Source: Oscillospiraceae bacterium (GTDB taxonomy: Bacteria > Bacillota > Clostridia > Oscillospirales > Ruminococcaceae). From it: a stretch of DNA of 61,317 nucleotides. Location: assembly GCA_018110905.1 (NCBI GenBank), contig JAGBAZ010000004.1, positions 1 to 61,317 of the forward strand. Direction: 5' to 3'. Positions 15,433 through 25,037 of the stretch are shown piece by piece (position 1 is the first letter of the stretch; every line of letters begins with the position of its first letter). The notes under the pieces are model-generated. The model did not search any database. It was not told the origin of the DNA and was given only the letters and a program-made list of their open reading frames with translations. A program made the position numbers and the translations under genes.

Positions 15433-16281
15433 ATGCCTGAACTTTCCAACATAAACGTTGTGCGCGAAATTCTCGGCCGTCACGGTTTCAAATTTTCCAA
15501 AAACTTTGGCCAAAACTTTATAGTAAACCCGGATCTTTGCCCAAGAATTGCGGAAGAAAGCGGAGTCGGCCCCGGGATCTGCGCCCTTGAAATCGGGCCG
15601 GGAATGGGCGTGCTCACAAAAGAACTTGCACTTCGGGCGGAAAAGGTTTTGAGCATCGAAATCGACAAAGCACTTTTGCCCGTGCTCAAAGAAACTCTTG
15701 CGGAGTTTGATAATGTAACGATACTCAATGCGGATGTGCTTGAACTTGACCTTAAATCAGTAATAAAAGAACATTTCGGCGATATGCCTTTTGTTGTCTG
15801 TGCAAATCTGCCTTATTACATCACTTCGCCGATAATTATGAAACTTCTTGAAGAAAACATCGGAGCGGAAAACCTTACCGTAATGGTACAGAAAGAAGCC
15901 GCGGTAAGAATTGCCGCAAAACCCGGAACAAGAGATTGCGGAGCAATTTCCGCCGCAATAAATTATTACAGCGAACCGGAAAAACTTTTTGACGTTTCAA
16001 AAGGAAATTTTGTTCCGCCGCCAAACGTAACCTCCGCGGTTATCCGCCTTACCCTGCGAAAGAAACCGCCGGTCAGAGTTGCCGATGAAAAACATTTTTT
16101 CAAAATAGTAAAAGCCGCTTTCAGCCAAAGAAGAAAAACCCTTACAAACTCACTTTCTTCCGGTCTTGGAATCGGAAAAGAAGAGGTGCTTTCCGCTTTG
16201 GAACAATGCGGTCTTGGACCCAACGCAAGGGCGGAAGAACTTTCCCTTGCGGATTTTGCAGCACTTTCTGAAATACTTTAA
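15433..16281 (+). CDS. rsmA: 16S rRNA dimethyladenosine transferase (KsgA/RsmA)
   Basis: 282 residues, normal length. SAM-binding motif LEIGPGMGVLT near residue 50 and catalytic CANLPYYITSPI near 122; N-terminal KNFGQNFIVN is also typical. Dimethylates two adjacent adenines near the 3' end of 16S rRNA during 30S assembly. ATG 15433 sits six bases after AGGAGG and downstream of a clear promoter, so the much longer upstream open frame is excluded. Confidence 0.95.
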   Translation: MPELSNINVVREILGRHGFKFSKNFGQNFIVNPDLCPRIAEESGVGPGICALEIGPGMGVLTKELALRAEKVLSIEIDKALLPVLKETLAEFDNVTILNADVLELDLKSVIKEHFGDMPFVVCANLPYYITSPIIMKLLEENIGAENLTVMVQKEAAVRIAAKPGTRDCGAISAAINYYSEPEKLFDVSKGNFVPPPNVTSAVIRLTLRKKPPVRVADEKHFFKIVKAAFSQRRKTLTNSLSSGLGIGKEEVLSALEQCGLGPNARAEELSLADFAALSEIL

Positions 16282-16313
16282 TTGTTTCAGCAAGTTTGGA
16301 ACAGCTTTCGGCC

Positions 16314-16342
16314 TTGAAGAAATGAAGAAATAATAGTATAAT
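16314..16342 (+). promoter_or_regulatory. Promoter of the DUF4430 lipoprotein gene
   Basis: TTGAAG (16314-16319), 17-bp spacer, TATAAT (16337-16342). Confidence 0.65.
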
Positions 16343-16393
16343 GCAGATGTAAAAAATCCGCTTTGCGGAAAATTTTTAAGGAGGAATTTTAAA

Positions 16394-16762
16394 ATGAAAA
16401 AAATTCTTGCAGTTATCCTTGCGCTTGTTATGATGCTCAGCCTTGCCGCCTGCTCCGCAGGTTCCGTAAAATTTGCGGTAAGCGACCTCGAAGGCAACGT
16501 TGTTCATGAATTTGAAGTTGAACTTACCGAAAATGCTACCGCCGGAACTCTTCTTGAAGAAGGCCTTAAAGCAAACGGAATTGATTATGAACAGATCGAC
16601 AGCACCATGATCCAGCGCATTGGCGAACTCGAACAGGATTCTGTCAACTGGACTGTTTGGTGGTCCGTATATGTAAACGGCGAATATGGCCAGGTTGGCC
16701 TTTGGGAACAGCCCGTTGCAGACGGCGACCTTATCGAAATCAAACTTGAAAATACTTATTGA
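16394..16762 (+). CDS. DUF4430-domain lipoprotein
   Basis: 122 residues. Lipoprotein signal with lipobox LAAC (Cys near residue 21), then a single small domain ending in WWSVYVNGEYGQVGLW and GDLIEIKLE, typical of DUF4430, a beta-grasp-like domain also found in cobalamin-binding (transcobalamin-like) proteins. Surface-anchored; ligand unknown. Own promoter and terminator. ATG preceded by AAGGAGG. Confidence 0.75.
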   Translation: MKKILAVILALVMMLSLAACSAGSVKFAVSDLEGNVVHEFEVELTENATAGTLLEEGLKANGIDYEQIDSTMIQRIGELEQDSVNWTVWWSVYVNGEYGQVGLWEQPVADGDLIEIKLENTY

Positions 16763-16773
16763 TAAAAAAACGA

Positions 16774-16803
16774 AAAAACGCCGCCCGGAGGGCGGCTTTT
16801 TTG
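16774..16803 (+). terminator. Intrinsic terminator
   Basis: GCCGCCC-GGA-GGGCGGC stem (16780-16796) followed by TTTTTTG, directly after the lipoprotein gene. Confidence 0.9.
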
Positions 16804-16832
16804 TTTACCAAAACCGTTTATTGTGATATTAT
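16804..16832 (+). promoter_or_regulatory. Promoter of the Sel1-repeat gene
   Basis: TTTACC (16804-16809), 17-bp spacer, TATTAT (16827-16832). Confidence 0.55.
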
Positions 16833-16870
16833 AACAATTAATCCAATATTTTTGAAAAGGTGCCGGACAA

Positions 16871-17944
16871 ATGAAATATGACCGTAAATTGCTTGAAAAA
16901 GCTGTTGAAAAATACCCCAAAATCACGAACAGAAAATTTGTTTTGGCTTCAAAATTAAGCAAAAAGCAACTTTCGAATGCAATAAAACATATCGATAAAT
17001 TTGCAAAACCCGAAGAAGTTGTGGCGCTTTTGGACAGAACCCTTTTCGCAAACGGAAAAGACGGAATTCTTCTCACCACAGAAAAAATCGTTTCTTCCGA
17101 TTCCGCAACGAGCGGTGCATATTTTGAAAAATTTATAAGAGCGGAAGCTTCTGTAAATGAACTCGCGGTGTTTTATGCAGATAATGCAAGAAGAAAAATA
17201 AAAATCAAAACCTATGCGGAGGAAGCGGCTTCGCTTCTCAACACCATTGTAAAACTCCGCGACGAAGCCAACAAGACGGAAGAACCGAAACCTGAACCCG
17301 CAAAACCGGCTGAAACCGCAAAACCCAAACCGCCGAAGCCTGCTGTAAAGGTCGAACCTCCAAAGCTTTTGACAAAAACCGAACCGGAAATTTCCAAACC
17401 TGCGCCTTCAGCCAAGGAAGGTACATACGCATGGTATTTAAAAAAAGCTCTTGCCGGAGATGTCCGTTCAATGCTTGAAATTGCGGATATTTGCGAAAAA
17501 GAAGGAGACTATTATTCCGAAGAAAAATTTTACGAAGCGCTTTTCTGGAATCTTCGGGCGGCGGAAGCCGGAAGTCCCTGGGGTGCGGGAAATGTCGGAA
17601 AAATGTTTGAAAACGGAATCGGCGTTCCGGCGAACAATGAAATCGCCCTTGAATGGTACCAAAAAAGCCCGTTCCACAGAAATGTGTATGATAATTTAAA
17701 AATCTATATTGAAAGCGGCGAGCAGAATGCCGTTTCGTACAGAGATGAATATAATGAATTTGTTCAATGGGCGGGAGATTACGGCGAAATTCTTTATGAA
17801 AACGGAATGAATTTTGATGAAAGATTTAAAGGTTATGTCCTCACATATATTTCCGCGATGCTCGGCTGTGCGAAGGCTCAGTTGCTGCTTGAGAAAATCT
17901 GTGCGGAAAATCCTGAATTCGGAGAATGCAGCCATAAAAAATAA
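16871..17944 (+). CDS. PH-like/Sel1-repeat protein of unknown function
   Basis: 357 residues, no signal peptide. Residues about 45-120 (ANGKDGILLTTEKIVSSDS and following) resemble bacterial PH-like (YokE-type) domains; residues 130-180 are a Pro/Lys/Glu-rich linker; residues 185-290 have Sel1-like helical repeats (RSMLEIADICEKEGDYY, AGNVGKMFENGIGVP). This suggests a cytoplasmic scaffold. Own promoter; monocistronic. Domain calls are from pattern resemblance only. Confidence 0.6.
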   Translation: MKYDRKLLEKAVEKYPKITNRKFVLASKLSKKQLSNAIKHIDKFAKPEEVVALLDRTLFANGKDGILLTTEKIVSSDSATSGAYFEKFIRAEASVNELAVFYADNARRKIKIKTYAEEAASLLNTIVKLRDEANKTEEPKPEPAKPAETAKPKPPKPAVKVEPPKLLTKTEPEISKPAPSAKEGTYAWYLKKALAGDVRSMLEIADICEKEGDYYSEEKFYEALFWNLRAAEAGSPWGAGNVGKMFENGIGVPANNEIALEWYQKSPFHRNVYDNLKIYIESGEQNAVSYRDEYNEFVQWAGDYGEILYENGMNFDERFKGYVLTYISAMLGCAKAQLLLEKICAENPEFGECSHKK

Positions 17945-18034
17945 AGATAATGTATTCTGAAAGTTTGCGCGGGCGAAGGCGGCGTTGCCGCAAGGCAAAC
18001 CTTGATTATGTTTTCAATGAATCTGTTTTAAAAA

Positions 18035-18060
18035 GGGAGCGGGTGACCGCTCTCTTTTTA
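18035..18060 (+). terminator. Intrinsic terminator
   Basis: GGAGCGG-GTGA-CCGCTC stem followed by TCTTTTTA, about 90 bases past the Sel1-repeat gene. Confidence 0.7.
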
Positions 18061-18077
18061 TATTAATAATTTATACT

Positions 18078-18105
18078 TGTATATTTAATATTATTTTGTT
18101 ATAAT
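18078..18105 (+). promoter_or_regulatory. Promoter of the tepA-ylzJ-uppP-ftsK run
   Basis: TTGTAT (18078-18083), 16-bp spacer, TATAAT (18100-18105). Confidence 0.6.
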
Positions 18106-18186
18106 GTAATTTACGAAAATAGGCTCTGGCGCATATAAAACAAAATCCGAAGCATAATATTAAAAAACTCCGGAGGTTTTATAAAA

Positions 18187-18891
18187 ATGTCAGAGGAAAT
18201 CAAAAACTGTCCCGAAGAAGAAACGGACGAAATCGAAACCCAGACTGACCAGATCATCGAAACCGGCTCGGTCATAAAAACAAGAGGAAAACATTGCATA
18301 CATTGTCTGACCATTGTCGGACAGATAGAAGGACATTATATTCTTCCGCCGCAAAACAAAAGCACAAAATATGAGCACGTTATTCCCCAGCTTGTTGCTA
18401 TCGAGGAAGACCCGGAAATCGAAGGACTTATCGTAATGCTCAATACCGTAGGCGGCGATGTTGAAGCGGGTCTTGCCATTGCGGAACTTATTTCCGGAAT
18501 GAGCAAGCCGACAGTTTCCCTTGTTCTCGGAGGCGGACATTCAATCGGCGTTCCTCTTGCCTGTTCCGCAAAGGAATCTTTCATCGTTCCTTCCGCGACA
18601 ATGACCATCCATCCTGTCCGGATGAACGGGCTTGTTCTCGGCGTTCCGCAAACTCTTTCATATTTTGACAAAATGCAGGAACGGATTACGAAATTCGTCA
18701 CCGAAAATTCAAATATAAAAGCCGAACGTTTCCGGGAGCTTATGTTCACAACGGGAGAACTTATTACCGACGTGGGAACGGTCCTTGACGGCGAAGCCGC
18801 CGTTTCCGAAGGGCTTATCGATAATCTCGGCGGGCTTTCCGATGCAATCAAATGCCTCTATTCCCAAATAGAAAGGGGCGGGCAAAAATGA
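18187..18891 (+). CDS. tepA: TepA/YmfB-like ClpP-family serine protease
   Basis: 234 residues. ClpP/crotonase fold: [20 protein letters not shown] near 80, [11 protein letters not shown] near 117 with Ser at the nucleophile position, and MTIHPVR near 140 with the His. No signal peptide. In B. subtilis TepA/YmfB lies directly before ylzJ and spoIIIE, the same order as here. Role proposed in protein translocation or quality control. Start with GGAGG nine bases upstream. Confidence 0.88.
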   Translation: MSEEIKNCPEEETDEIETQTDQIIETGSVIKTRGKHCIHCLTIVGQIEGHYILPPQNKSTKYEHVIPQLVAIEEDPEIEGLIVMLNTVGGDVEAGLAIAELISGMSKPTVSLVLGGGHSIGVPLACSAKESFIVPSATMTIHPVRMNGLVLGVPQTLSYFDKMQERITKFVTENSNIKAERFRELMFTTGELITDVGTVLDGEAAVSEGLIDNLGGLSDAIKCLYSQIERGGQK

Positions 18892-19085
18892 TGCTTTGGA
18901 CTGTTGAACCTTTCGACCGGATCTTTCCTAATTCGGTTTCCCAAACGGTGACAATGGATATTGAAGGCGGATACCTTGAAGGAACAATGACCCCTGCGGG
19001 GTTTTCCGTTTCCCGTCTTATATCAACGGATCTTAAAAATTATCTTAAATCGGAATACTCCCCCGGTTATATCAGAAAACACTGA
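18888..19085 (+). CDS. ylzJ: YlzJ-like protein
   Basis: 65 residues: [14 protein letters not shown] start, a central Glu/Gly-rich beta part, and [11 protein letters not shown]...YSPGY end, which are YlzJ features. Function unknown. Starts at ATG 18888 (or 18891), overlapping the tepA stop by four bases, so coupled. Gene order tepA-ylzJ supports the name. Confidence 0.8.
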   Translation: MMLWTVEPFDRIFPNSVSQTVTMDIEGGYLEGTMTPAGFSVSRLISTDLKNYLKSEYSPGYIRKH

Positions 19086-19119
19086 CCGCCGCTTTGCGGC
19101 TACATATAAAGGAGAAAAA

Positions 19120-19983
19120 ATGAGCATTTTTGACGCGGTTATTCAGGGAATTATACAGGGACTTACGGAATTTCTTCCGGTTTCCTCAAGCGGACATCTT
19201 TCCCTTTATCAGCATTTTACAGGAAACAGCGGCGAATCCGCCGGAATTTATTCCATTCTTCTCCATCTCGGAACTCTTCTTGCGGTTATGATAGCCTTCT
19301 GGAAAGATATCCTTGATATGATAAAAGAATTCTTTTCAATGGCAAAAGAAATCGTTACCGGAAAATTTGATAAGGAAAACATGACCGGTTCCAGAAGAAT
19401 GATTTTTCTTCTTATCATAAGCCTTGTTCCCCTTTGCTTTTTCTATTTCGTCTCCGATTTTTACAATTCTCTTTCCACCGATAACGATATAATCGTCGAA
19501 GGACTTTGCTTCCTTCTTACTGCTGTTTTGCTTATCGTTTCCGGAAAATGCGTTAAAACCGGCGGAGCCACCGCCGAAAACATGAGCTGGAAGCAGGCTC
19601 TCGGAATGGGAATCATGCAGGGGATCGCCCCCCTTCCGGGACTTTCCCGTTCCGGTTCAACAATTTCCACCGGACTTATCCTCGGGGTTTCCCGGGAACA
19701 GGCTGTCGCTTTTTCCTTCATAATGGGTGTTCCGGCGGTTCTCGCGGCCAACATTCTCGAAGTTCCGGCGGCAATTTCCGGCGAAGTTGAAATAAACTGG
19801 CTTGCCGCAATAACCGGAATGGTCGTTTCCTTAATTGTCGGAATCGGCGCGATAAAAACCGTTAAACTTCTTGTTAAAAACGATAAATTCACAAAATTCG
19901 CCTGGTATCTTATTCCCCTCGGCGTTATAATCGTCGCAATCGGAATTTTTGAAAAAATCAGCGGAACTGTTATAACGATTTAA
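19120..19983 (+). CDS. uppP: Undecaprenyl-diphosphate phosphatase
   Basis: 287 residues, about eight membrane segments. Signature motifs: TEFLPVSSSGHLSL near residue 17 and GLSRSGSTIS near 183. Recycles undecaprenyl diphosphate to the monophosphate carrier for peptidoglycan synthesis and gives intrinsic bacitracin tolerance. It lies 35 bases after ylzJ and 15 before ftsK, likely co-transcribed; its place between ylzJ and ftsK differs from B. subtilis. Confidence 0.95.
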   Translation: MSIFDAVIQGIIQGLTEFLPVSSSGHLSLYQHFTGNSGESAGIYSILLHLGTLLAVMIAFWKDILDMIKEFFSMAKEIVTGKFDKENMTGSRRMIFLLIISLVPLCFFYFVSDFYNSLSTDNDIIVEGLCFLLTAVLLIVSGKCVKTGGATAENMSWKQALGMGIMQGIAPLPGLSRSGSTISTGLILGVSREQAVAFSFIMGVPAVLAANILEVPAAISGEVEINWLAAITGMVVSLIVGIGAIKTVKLLVKNDKFTKFAWYLIPLGVIIVAIGIFEKISGTVITI

Positions 19984-19998
19984 GAAAGGCTGTTAAAA

Positions 19999-22617
19999 AT
20001 GGCTGCAACAAAAAAGACCACCACAAAAAAAGGAACAAAATCCACCGCGAAAAAACCCACGGCGGCAGAAATTTCTTCCCGCCGCCAGCTCTATGCAATC
20101 GGCTTTTTCGCCCTTGGAATAATTTTTCTTGCAATGACCCTTATCAAAGGCGAAAACCTCTGGCAAAGTATGCACTATGCGCTTTTCGGTCTTTTCGGCT
20201 GGTGCGCGTATCTTATCGGTCCGGTTTTTATCTATCTTGCGGTTATGAACACAATGGAAAAACCGACTTTTTCGACTTCCGCCCAGGGTTACGAAAGCCT
20301 TGCGCTGATAATACTTCTTTCCGGAATCACCACCGTTTTCAGCGAAAACATGGTTCTTGACGGAAGCGTTTTCCAAAAAATCGGTCAGCTTTATACATAC
20401 GGAAAAGAACTTACCGGCGGCGGCGTTCTTTCGAGCGTCTATGGTCTTACCGCAATGGCACTTATGGGAAGGCTTGCGGCAATAATCGTCGGTCTTGTTC
20501 TGATTGTTGTTGATCTGATGCTCCTCACCGGAACGACCCTTATCGGAATTGCAAGGGATACAAAAAAAGTCGGCGATAAGGTTAAAACCGTTTATACTGA
20601 ACAGGTTGAACACCACAAAGCCGCAATGGAAACAAGAAGAATGTCCCAGATTGATATTCCCCTTGATGACGGCCCGAAATTTGTTTCGAAGGAAACGGAA
20701 GATTCCGTAAAACGTTCCAAAGAAAAACTCCTTGGAACAACCGGTGCACCGGTTCCGCCCGTTTCAAAAATCCCGCCGGTTGATGCAAAACCAGCTCAGG
20801 CACCCGCTGAAAAAATAATCGATATCCCTCTCGACTGCGAACCTTCCGTTCCCGTTACAACCGTTAAACAGGACAAGCCGGTAATAACCGCGGTAAGGGA
20901 AGAACCCATTAACGGTTTTAAGCCCCACATGGAAGTTGAAGTTCCGGATATGGAAAAGATCGAAGAGATCAAACCCGCGAAGGAACAGATGGCAGAAGCT
21001 GCCGAAAAAGACCCGAACCTTGAGGAACTTATAAGCAAGGCTATGGTCGATCAGGCCAACGCAAAGAAAATTGAAAAGGCGGAGCTCAAGGTCCTTGCGG
21101 ACGAGCAGGAAAAGAAAATTACCGAGATCATGAACGACCTTGAAACGATACCCTATGTTTTCCCGCCAACCGATCTTCTCAAAATGCGCGATAACGATAA
21201 CGGTGATATTACCGAAGAACTGCGTAAAAACGCCGATACCCTCACCAACACCCTCCAAAGTTTCGGCGTAACCGCAAGGGTTATTGATATAAACCGCGGA
21301 CCAGCCGTTACAAGATATGAACTTCAGCCCGGAGCGGGAGTTAAGGTCAGCAAAATTGCAAACCTTTCCGATGACCTTGCCCTTAACCTTGCGGCAAAAA
21401 GCGTACGAATCGAAGCCCCGATTCCCGGAAAAGCCGCCGTCGGCGTTGAAGTTCCGAACAAAAACCGCGACATAGTCAATATGCGCGAACTTATCGAATC
21501 CAGAGAATTCCAGGAAGCAAAATCAAAACTCACCGTTGCCCTCGGACGTGATATAGTCGGCAACATTGTTCTTGCGGACCTTAAGGAAATGCCCCATCTT
21601 CTTGTTGCAGGTTCAACCGGTTCCGGTAAATCCGTCTGCATCAACACGATGATAATTTCGCTTCTTTATAAATCCAGCCCGGACGAGGTAAAACTTCTTC
21701 TCATCGACCCGAAGGTCGTTGAGCTTTCCGTTTATAACGGAATCCCCCATCTTCTTATCCCGGTTGTTACCGACCCGAGAAAAGCCGCAGGCGCTCTTAA
21801 CTGGGCGGTTTCCGAAATGCTCAAGCGTTACCAGATGTTTGCGGATAACGCCGTTCGCGATATCGACGGTTATAACAAACTTGCGGATTCCCGGGACGAT
21901 ATGCAGAGAATGCCGAAAGTTGTAATCATAATCGACGAGCTTGCGGACCTTATGCTTGTTGCATCAAGCGAAGTTGAGGATGCAATCAACCGCCTTGCGG
22001 CCCTTGCAAGAGCGGCGGGAATGCACCTTGTTGTTGCGACCCAGCGTCCTTCCGTTGACGTTATCACCGGCGTTATCAAATCCAATATCGGAAGCCGAAT
22101 CGCTTTCAAAACCTCTTCCCAGGTTGACAGCCGAACCATTCTTCCGGATGGCTCCGCGGAAAAACTTCTTGGAAAAGGCGATATGCTTTTCTATCCCCAG
22201 ACCGATATGCGCCGTGTTCAGGGCTGTTTTGTTTCCGACAGCGAAGTTGAGGAAGTTGTCCGCTTTGTCAAAAACGGCGGAACCGCTTCTTACGATGAAG
22301 GAATCCTCGACGATATCGAAAAACTTGCGGTCAGGGATAAGAGCAAAAAATCCTCCGATGATTATTCTTCCGAAGGCGGCGGATTTGATGACGGTGACGA
22401 TATGCTCGATGCCGCAATCGAATGCGTTATCGAAATGGGAATGGCTTCAACTTCAATGCTCCAGCGCAAGCTGAAACTCGGCTACGCCAGAGCCGCAAGG
22501 ATCATCGACCAAATGGAAGAACGGGGAATTGTCGGTCCTTTTGAAGGAAGCAAACCCCGCCAGGTACTTATCAGCAAGGAGCAGTGGCTTGAAAAACAGC
22601 TCCAGAGCGATGAATAA
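19999..22617 (+). CDS. ftsK: DNA translocase FtsK/SpoIIIE
   Basis: 872 residues. A Lys/Thr-rich start, four membrane segments within residues 30-175, a long variable linker (200-390), then the RecA-like motor with Walker A GSTGSGKS near 537 and IIDELADLM near 645, and the C-terminal winged-helix gamma domain ([25 protein letters not shown], near 815-835). Moves chromosomal DNA through the division or sporulation septum. The last eight bases overlap the start of the REP-type transposase gene. Confidence 0.96.
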   Translation: MAATKKTTTKKGTKSTAKKPTAAEISSRRQLYAIGFFALGIIFLAMTLIKGENLWQSMHYALFGLFGWCAYLIGPVFIYLAVMNTMEKPTFSTSAQGYESLALIILLSGITTVFSENMVLDGSVFQKIGQLYTYGKELTGGGVLSSVYGLTAMALMGRLAAIIVGLVLIVVDLMLLTGTTLIGIARDTKKVGDKVKTVYTEQVEHHKAAMETRRMSQIDIPLDDGPKFVSKETEDSVKRSKEKLLGTTGAPVPPVSKIPPVDAKPAQAPAEKIIDIPLDCEPSVPVTTVKQDKPVITAVREEPINGFKPHMEVEVPDMEKIEEIKPAKEQMAEAAEKDPNLEELISKAMVDQANAKKIEKAELKVLADEQEKKITEIMNDLETIPYVFPPTDLLKMRDNDNGDITEELRKNADTLTNTLQSFGVTARVIDINRGPAVTRYELQPGAGVKVSKIANLSDDLALNLAAKSVRIEAPIPGKAAVGVEVPNKNRDIVNMRELIESREFQEAKSKLTVALGRDIVGNIVLADLKEMPHLLVAGSTGSGKSVCINTMIISLLYKSSPDEVKLLLIDPKVVELSVYNGIPHLLIPVVTDPRKAAGALNWAVSEMLKRYQMFADNAVRDIDGYNKLADSRDDMQRMPKVVIIIDELADLMLVASSEVEDAINRLAALARAAGMHLVVATQRPSVDVITGVIKSNIGSRIAFKTSSQVDSRTILPDGSAEKLLGKGDMLFYPQTDMRRVQGCFVSDSEVEEVVRFVKNGGTASYDEGILDDIEKLAVRDKSKKSSDDYSSEGGGFDDGDDMLDAAIECVIEMGMASTSMLQRKLKLGYARAARIIDQMEERGIVGPFEGSKPRQVLISKEQWLEKQLQSDE

Positions 22618-23119
22618 CCCGGAACTTCCGAAGAGAAAAAATCTTCGGCTGGAACATTATGACTATTCTCAAAACGGCGGATATTTTGTAACAATCTGTA
22701 CACATAAGCGTTCACATATTTTCGGCGAAATAACCGGAAACGCCGTAGGGGCGAACCTGTGTGTTCGCCCGAATGAACCGGATAAAATGATTTCAAAATG
22801 GATTTTTGAAATTGAAAACAAATATCCCGGAACAAAAATAGATTGCTATGTCATAATGCCCGATCACCTGCATTTTGTTCTTATAAAAACGGGCGCACAC
22901 ATAGGTGCGCCCCTACAGCAAATCATAAAATGGTTCAAAACTCAGACAACAAATGAATACATAAAAGGTGTAAAAAACGGTTTTTTTGAACCGTTTGACA
23001 AACATCTTTGGCAGCGCGGATATTTTGAACACGTAATACGAAACCAGGATGACCTGAATGAAATACGCAACTATATTGAAAACAACCCTGCAAAATGGGC
23101 TTTTGAAAAAGGCATCTGA
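22610..23119 (+). CDS. REP-associated tyrosine transposase (RAYT, Y1_Tnp family)
   Basis: 169 residues. Y1 transposase features: [17 protein letters not shown] near 20-36, the catalytic-type His pair in [10 protein letters not shown] near 82, and a tail [15 protein letters not shown]...YIENNPAKW containing the family's conserved Tyr. The start ATG 22610 overlaps the ftsK stop; the frame extends further upstream only through ftsK. Two GTAG-footed palindromes (22745-22770 and 22891-22916) lie inside the gene and encode [10 protein letters not shown] and TGAHIGAPL. It sits between ftsK and ftsY in the same direction, so it is probably transcribed with them. Confidence 0.88.
   Translation: MNNPELPKRKNLRLEHYDYSQNGGYFVTICTHKRSHIFGEITGNAVGANLCVRPNEPDKMISKWIFEIENKYPGTKIDCYVIMPDHLHFVLIKTGAHIGAPLQQIIKWFKTQTTNEYIKGVKNGFFEPFDKHLWQRGYFEHVIRNQDDLNEIRNYIENNPAKWAFEKGI
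22745..22770 (+). repeat. REP-like palindrome inside the RAYT gene, copy 3
   Basis: GTAG foot, stem GGGCGAAC/GTTCGCCC, loop CTGTGT. In frame, it encodes V-G-A-N-L-C-V-R-P within the transposase. Same foot and stem start as the intergenic copies at 2807 and 4358. Confidence 0.75.
22891..22916 (-). repeat. REP-like palindrome inside the RAYT gene, copy 4
   Basis: Stem GGGCGCAC/GTGCGCCC followed by CTAC, i.e. GTAG-footed on the minus strand. Opposite orientation to copy 3, so the 22745-22916 segment is bounded by inverted GTAGGGGCG units. Also in frame (T-G-A-H-I-G-A-P-L). Confidence 0.75.
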
Positions 23120-23154
23120 AAAAGGAGCCAATATACACCAAGGAGGAACAAACT

Positions 23155-24057
23155 TTGGGATTTTTCAGCAAAATCAGCGAAGGACTTAAAAAAACAAGAG
23201 ATTCCCTCAAGGAACGTTTTGATGACGTTTTTTCCGGCGGTCACGTTGATGAAGATCTTTTTGACGAACTTGAGGAAGCTCTTGTCCTTGCGGACACCGG
23301 CGCAGTAACTGCGGGTGCTATTTGCGAAGAACTTCGCAAAAGAGTTAAAAAAGAAGGAGTTTCCGATCCGGAAAAAGTCCGTGAAATGATGTACGAAGTT
23401 GTTGCGGAAATGCTTCGCGGCGGACAGGAACTCAATATTGAAAACAAACCCGCGATCATTATGATGATCGGCGTAAACGGAGCGGGAAAAACCACCACCA
23501 TCGGAAAACTTGCAAAAAACTTTATGGACGAAGGCAAAAAAGTTGTTGTTGCCGCCGCAGATACTTTCCGTGCGGCAGCGATTGATCAGCTTGAAGTCTG
23601 GACCGACAGATGCGGTGCGGAACTTATAAAACATTCCGAAGGTTCCGACCCGGCTGCAGTTGTTTTTGATGCAATCGCCGCGGGAAAAGCAAGAAAAGCC
23701 GATGTTATAATCTGCGATACCGCAGGCCGCCTTCAGAACAAAAAAGGCCTTATGGACGAACTTGCAAAAATAGGCAGAGTTATCGAAAGGGAAGCTCCGG
23801 AATCCTCCGTTGAAACACTTCTTGTTCTTGACGGAACCACCGGACAGAATGCCCTTAACCAGGCAAGGGAATTCGGAAACGCATGCCCCATAACCGGAAT
23901 TGTTCTTACTAAACTCGACGGCACCGCCAGAGGCGGCGTTGTTATCGGAATAAGAAAAGAACTTGATATTCCGATAAAATTCATCGGTGTCGGCGAAAAG
24001 GCGGAGGACCTTCAGCCTTTTGACCCGGAAGCTTTTGCAAAAGCTATTTTTGACTAA
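23155..24057 (+). CDS. ftsY: Signal recognition particle receptor FtsY
   Basis: 300 residues: short N-domain then G-domain with GVNGAGKTTT near 104, DTFRAAA near 140, CDTAGR near 186 and TKLDGTARGG near 250. Brings SRP-bound ribosomes to the membrane. It lacks the long acidic N-terminal extension of enterobacterial FtsY, as usual in Gram-positives. The TTG start at 23155 follows AGGAGG. Confidence 0.96.
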   Translation: MGFFSKISEGLKKTRDSLKERFDDVFSGGHVDEDLFDELEEALVLADTGAVTAGAICEELRKRVKKEGVSDPEKVREMMYEVVAEMLRGGQELNIENKPAIIMMIGVNGAGKTTTIGKLAKNFMDEGKKVVVAAADTFRAAAIDQLEVWTDRCGAELIKHSEGSDPAAVVFDAIAAGKARKADVIICDTAGRLQNKKGLMDELAKIGRVIEREAPESSVETLLVLDGTTGQNALNQAREFGNACPITGIVLTKLDGTARGGVVIGIRKELDIPIKFIGVGEKAEDLQPFDPEAFAKAIFD

Positions 24058-24103
24058 AACACGAAACCAACAAAAAGTTAATATACAATAAGGAGAAATT
24101 TTA

Positions 24104-24397
24104 ATGATCACTACCAAACAGCGCGCCTATCTCCGCAGTCTTGCAAACGGAATTCCCGCAGTTGTAACTGTCGGCAAAGAAGGCGTTACCGAATCCGTAA
24201 TCGGCAACATTAATGAAGCTCTTGACGCAAGAGAAATCGTAAAAGTTTCCGTTCTCGAAACTTCCCCCGTTTCCTCAAAAGAAGCGATCGAGCTTGTTAT
24301 GAACGGAATCAAAGGCTGCGAAGCCGTTCAGGTAATCGGCAGAAAATTTGTCGTTTACAAACGCAACCTTAAGGAACCCAAAATCATTCTTCCCTGA
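24104..24397 (+). CDS. yhbY: YhbY-family RNA-binding (CRM domain) protein
   Basis: 97 residues. The whole protein is one CRM domain: TTKQRAYLRSLAN start, VTVGKEGVTESV, and the basic IGRKFVVYKRN end. Associates with pre-50S ribosomal particles. ATG after AAGGAGAA; next gene nadD follows 20 bases later, the usual yhbY-nadD-yqeK-rsfS order. Confidence 0.92.
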   Translation: MITTKQRAYLRSLANGIPAVVTVGKEGVTESVIGNINEALDAREIVKVSVLETSPVSSKEAIELVMNGIKGCEAVQVIGRKFVVYKRNLKEPKIILP

Positions 24398-24417
24398 TTT
24401 AAAAAAAGGAGAAACCA

Positions 24418-25017
24418 ATGAGAATCGGTATTTACGGAGGAAGTTTTGACCCGGTTCATGTGGGGCATGTTAACGCAGCCCTTACTTTTAAGGAAGAACT
24501 TTCTCTCGATAAGATAATCGTGATTCCGGCTTACCAGCCGCCCCATAAAAAAGGTCTTGCAATGACCCCTTCGGAACACAGAATGAATATGTGCAACCTC
24601 GCCTTCGGAAAACTCGAAGGTTTCGAAATTTCCGATATCGAAATAAAACGCGAGGACGAAGGTTATATGGCGGATACTATTTCCCAGCTTCGGGAAGTTT
24701 ACCCCGATGACGAATTTTTCCTGCTTATGGGCGGCGATATGCTTCTTTATTTCCAGCGCTGGTATGCATGGCACAAAATAACCGATGAAGCGACCCTTGC
24801 GGTTGCGGCAAGAAACTGGGAGGACGATTCCGTCCTTGAAGCGGAAGCGGCGGTTCTCAGAAGCTACGGGGCCACCGTTGTTATTGTGCCGATAGATGTA
24901 AAAGAAATTTCCTCCACTTCCGTAAGGGAAATGGTCCGCCGGGCGGACGATATTTCCTCAATGGTGCCCGAGGGAGTTGACGATTATATCTGGGATCATT
25001 ATCTTTATTACAACTGA
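24418..25017 (+). CDS. nadD: Nicotinate-nucleotide adenylyltransferase
   Basis: 199 residues. Nucleotidyltransferase motif GGSFDPVHVGHV near residue 7 and the ISSTSVRE motif near 163. Makes deamido-NAD from nicotinate mononucleotide and ATP. Preceded by AAAAAGGAG; followed 20 bases later by an unrelated lipoprotein gene. Confidence 0.95.
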   Translation: MRIGIYGGSFDPVHVGHVNAALTFKEELSLDKIIVIPAYQPPHKKGLAMTPSEHRMNMCNLAFGKLEGFEISDIEIKREDEGYMADTISQLREVYPDDEFFLLMGGDMLLYFQRWYAWHKITDEATLAVAARNWEDDSVLEAEAAVLRSYGATVVIVPIDVKEISSTSVREMVRRADDISSMVPEGVDDYIWDHYLYYN

Positions 25018-25037
25018 CCGAAACCAGGAGGCAAAAA

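Noticed and set aside
22745..22916. CRISPR-like or direct repeats in the RAYT gene
   Set aside because: The units are inverted, only two, and without regular spacing; they fit the REP family instead.
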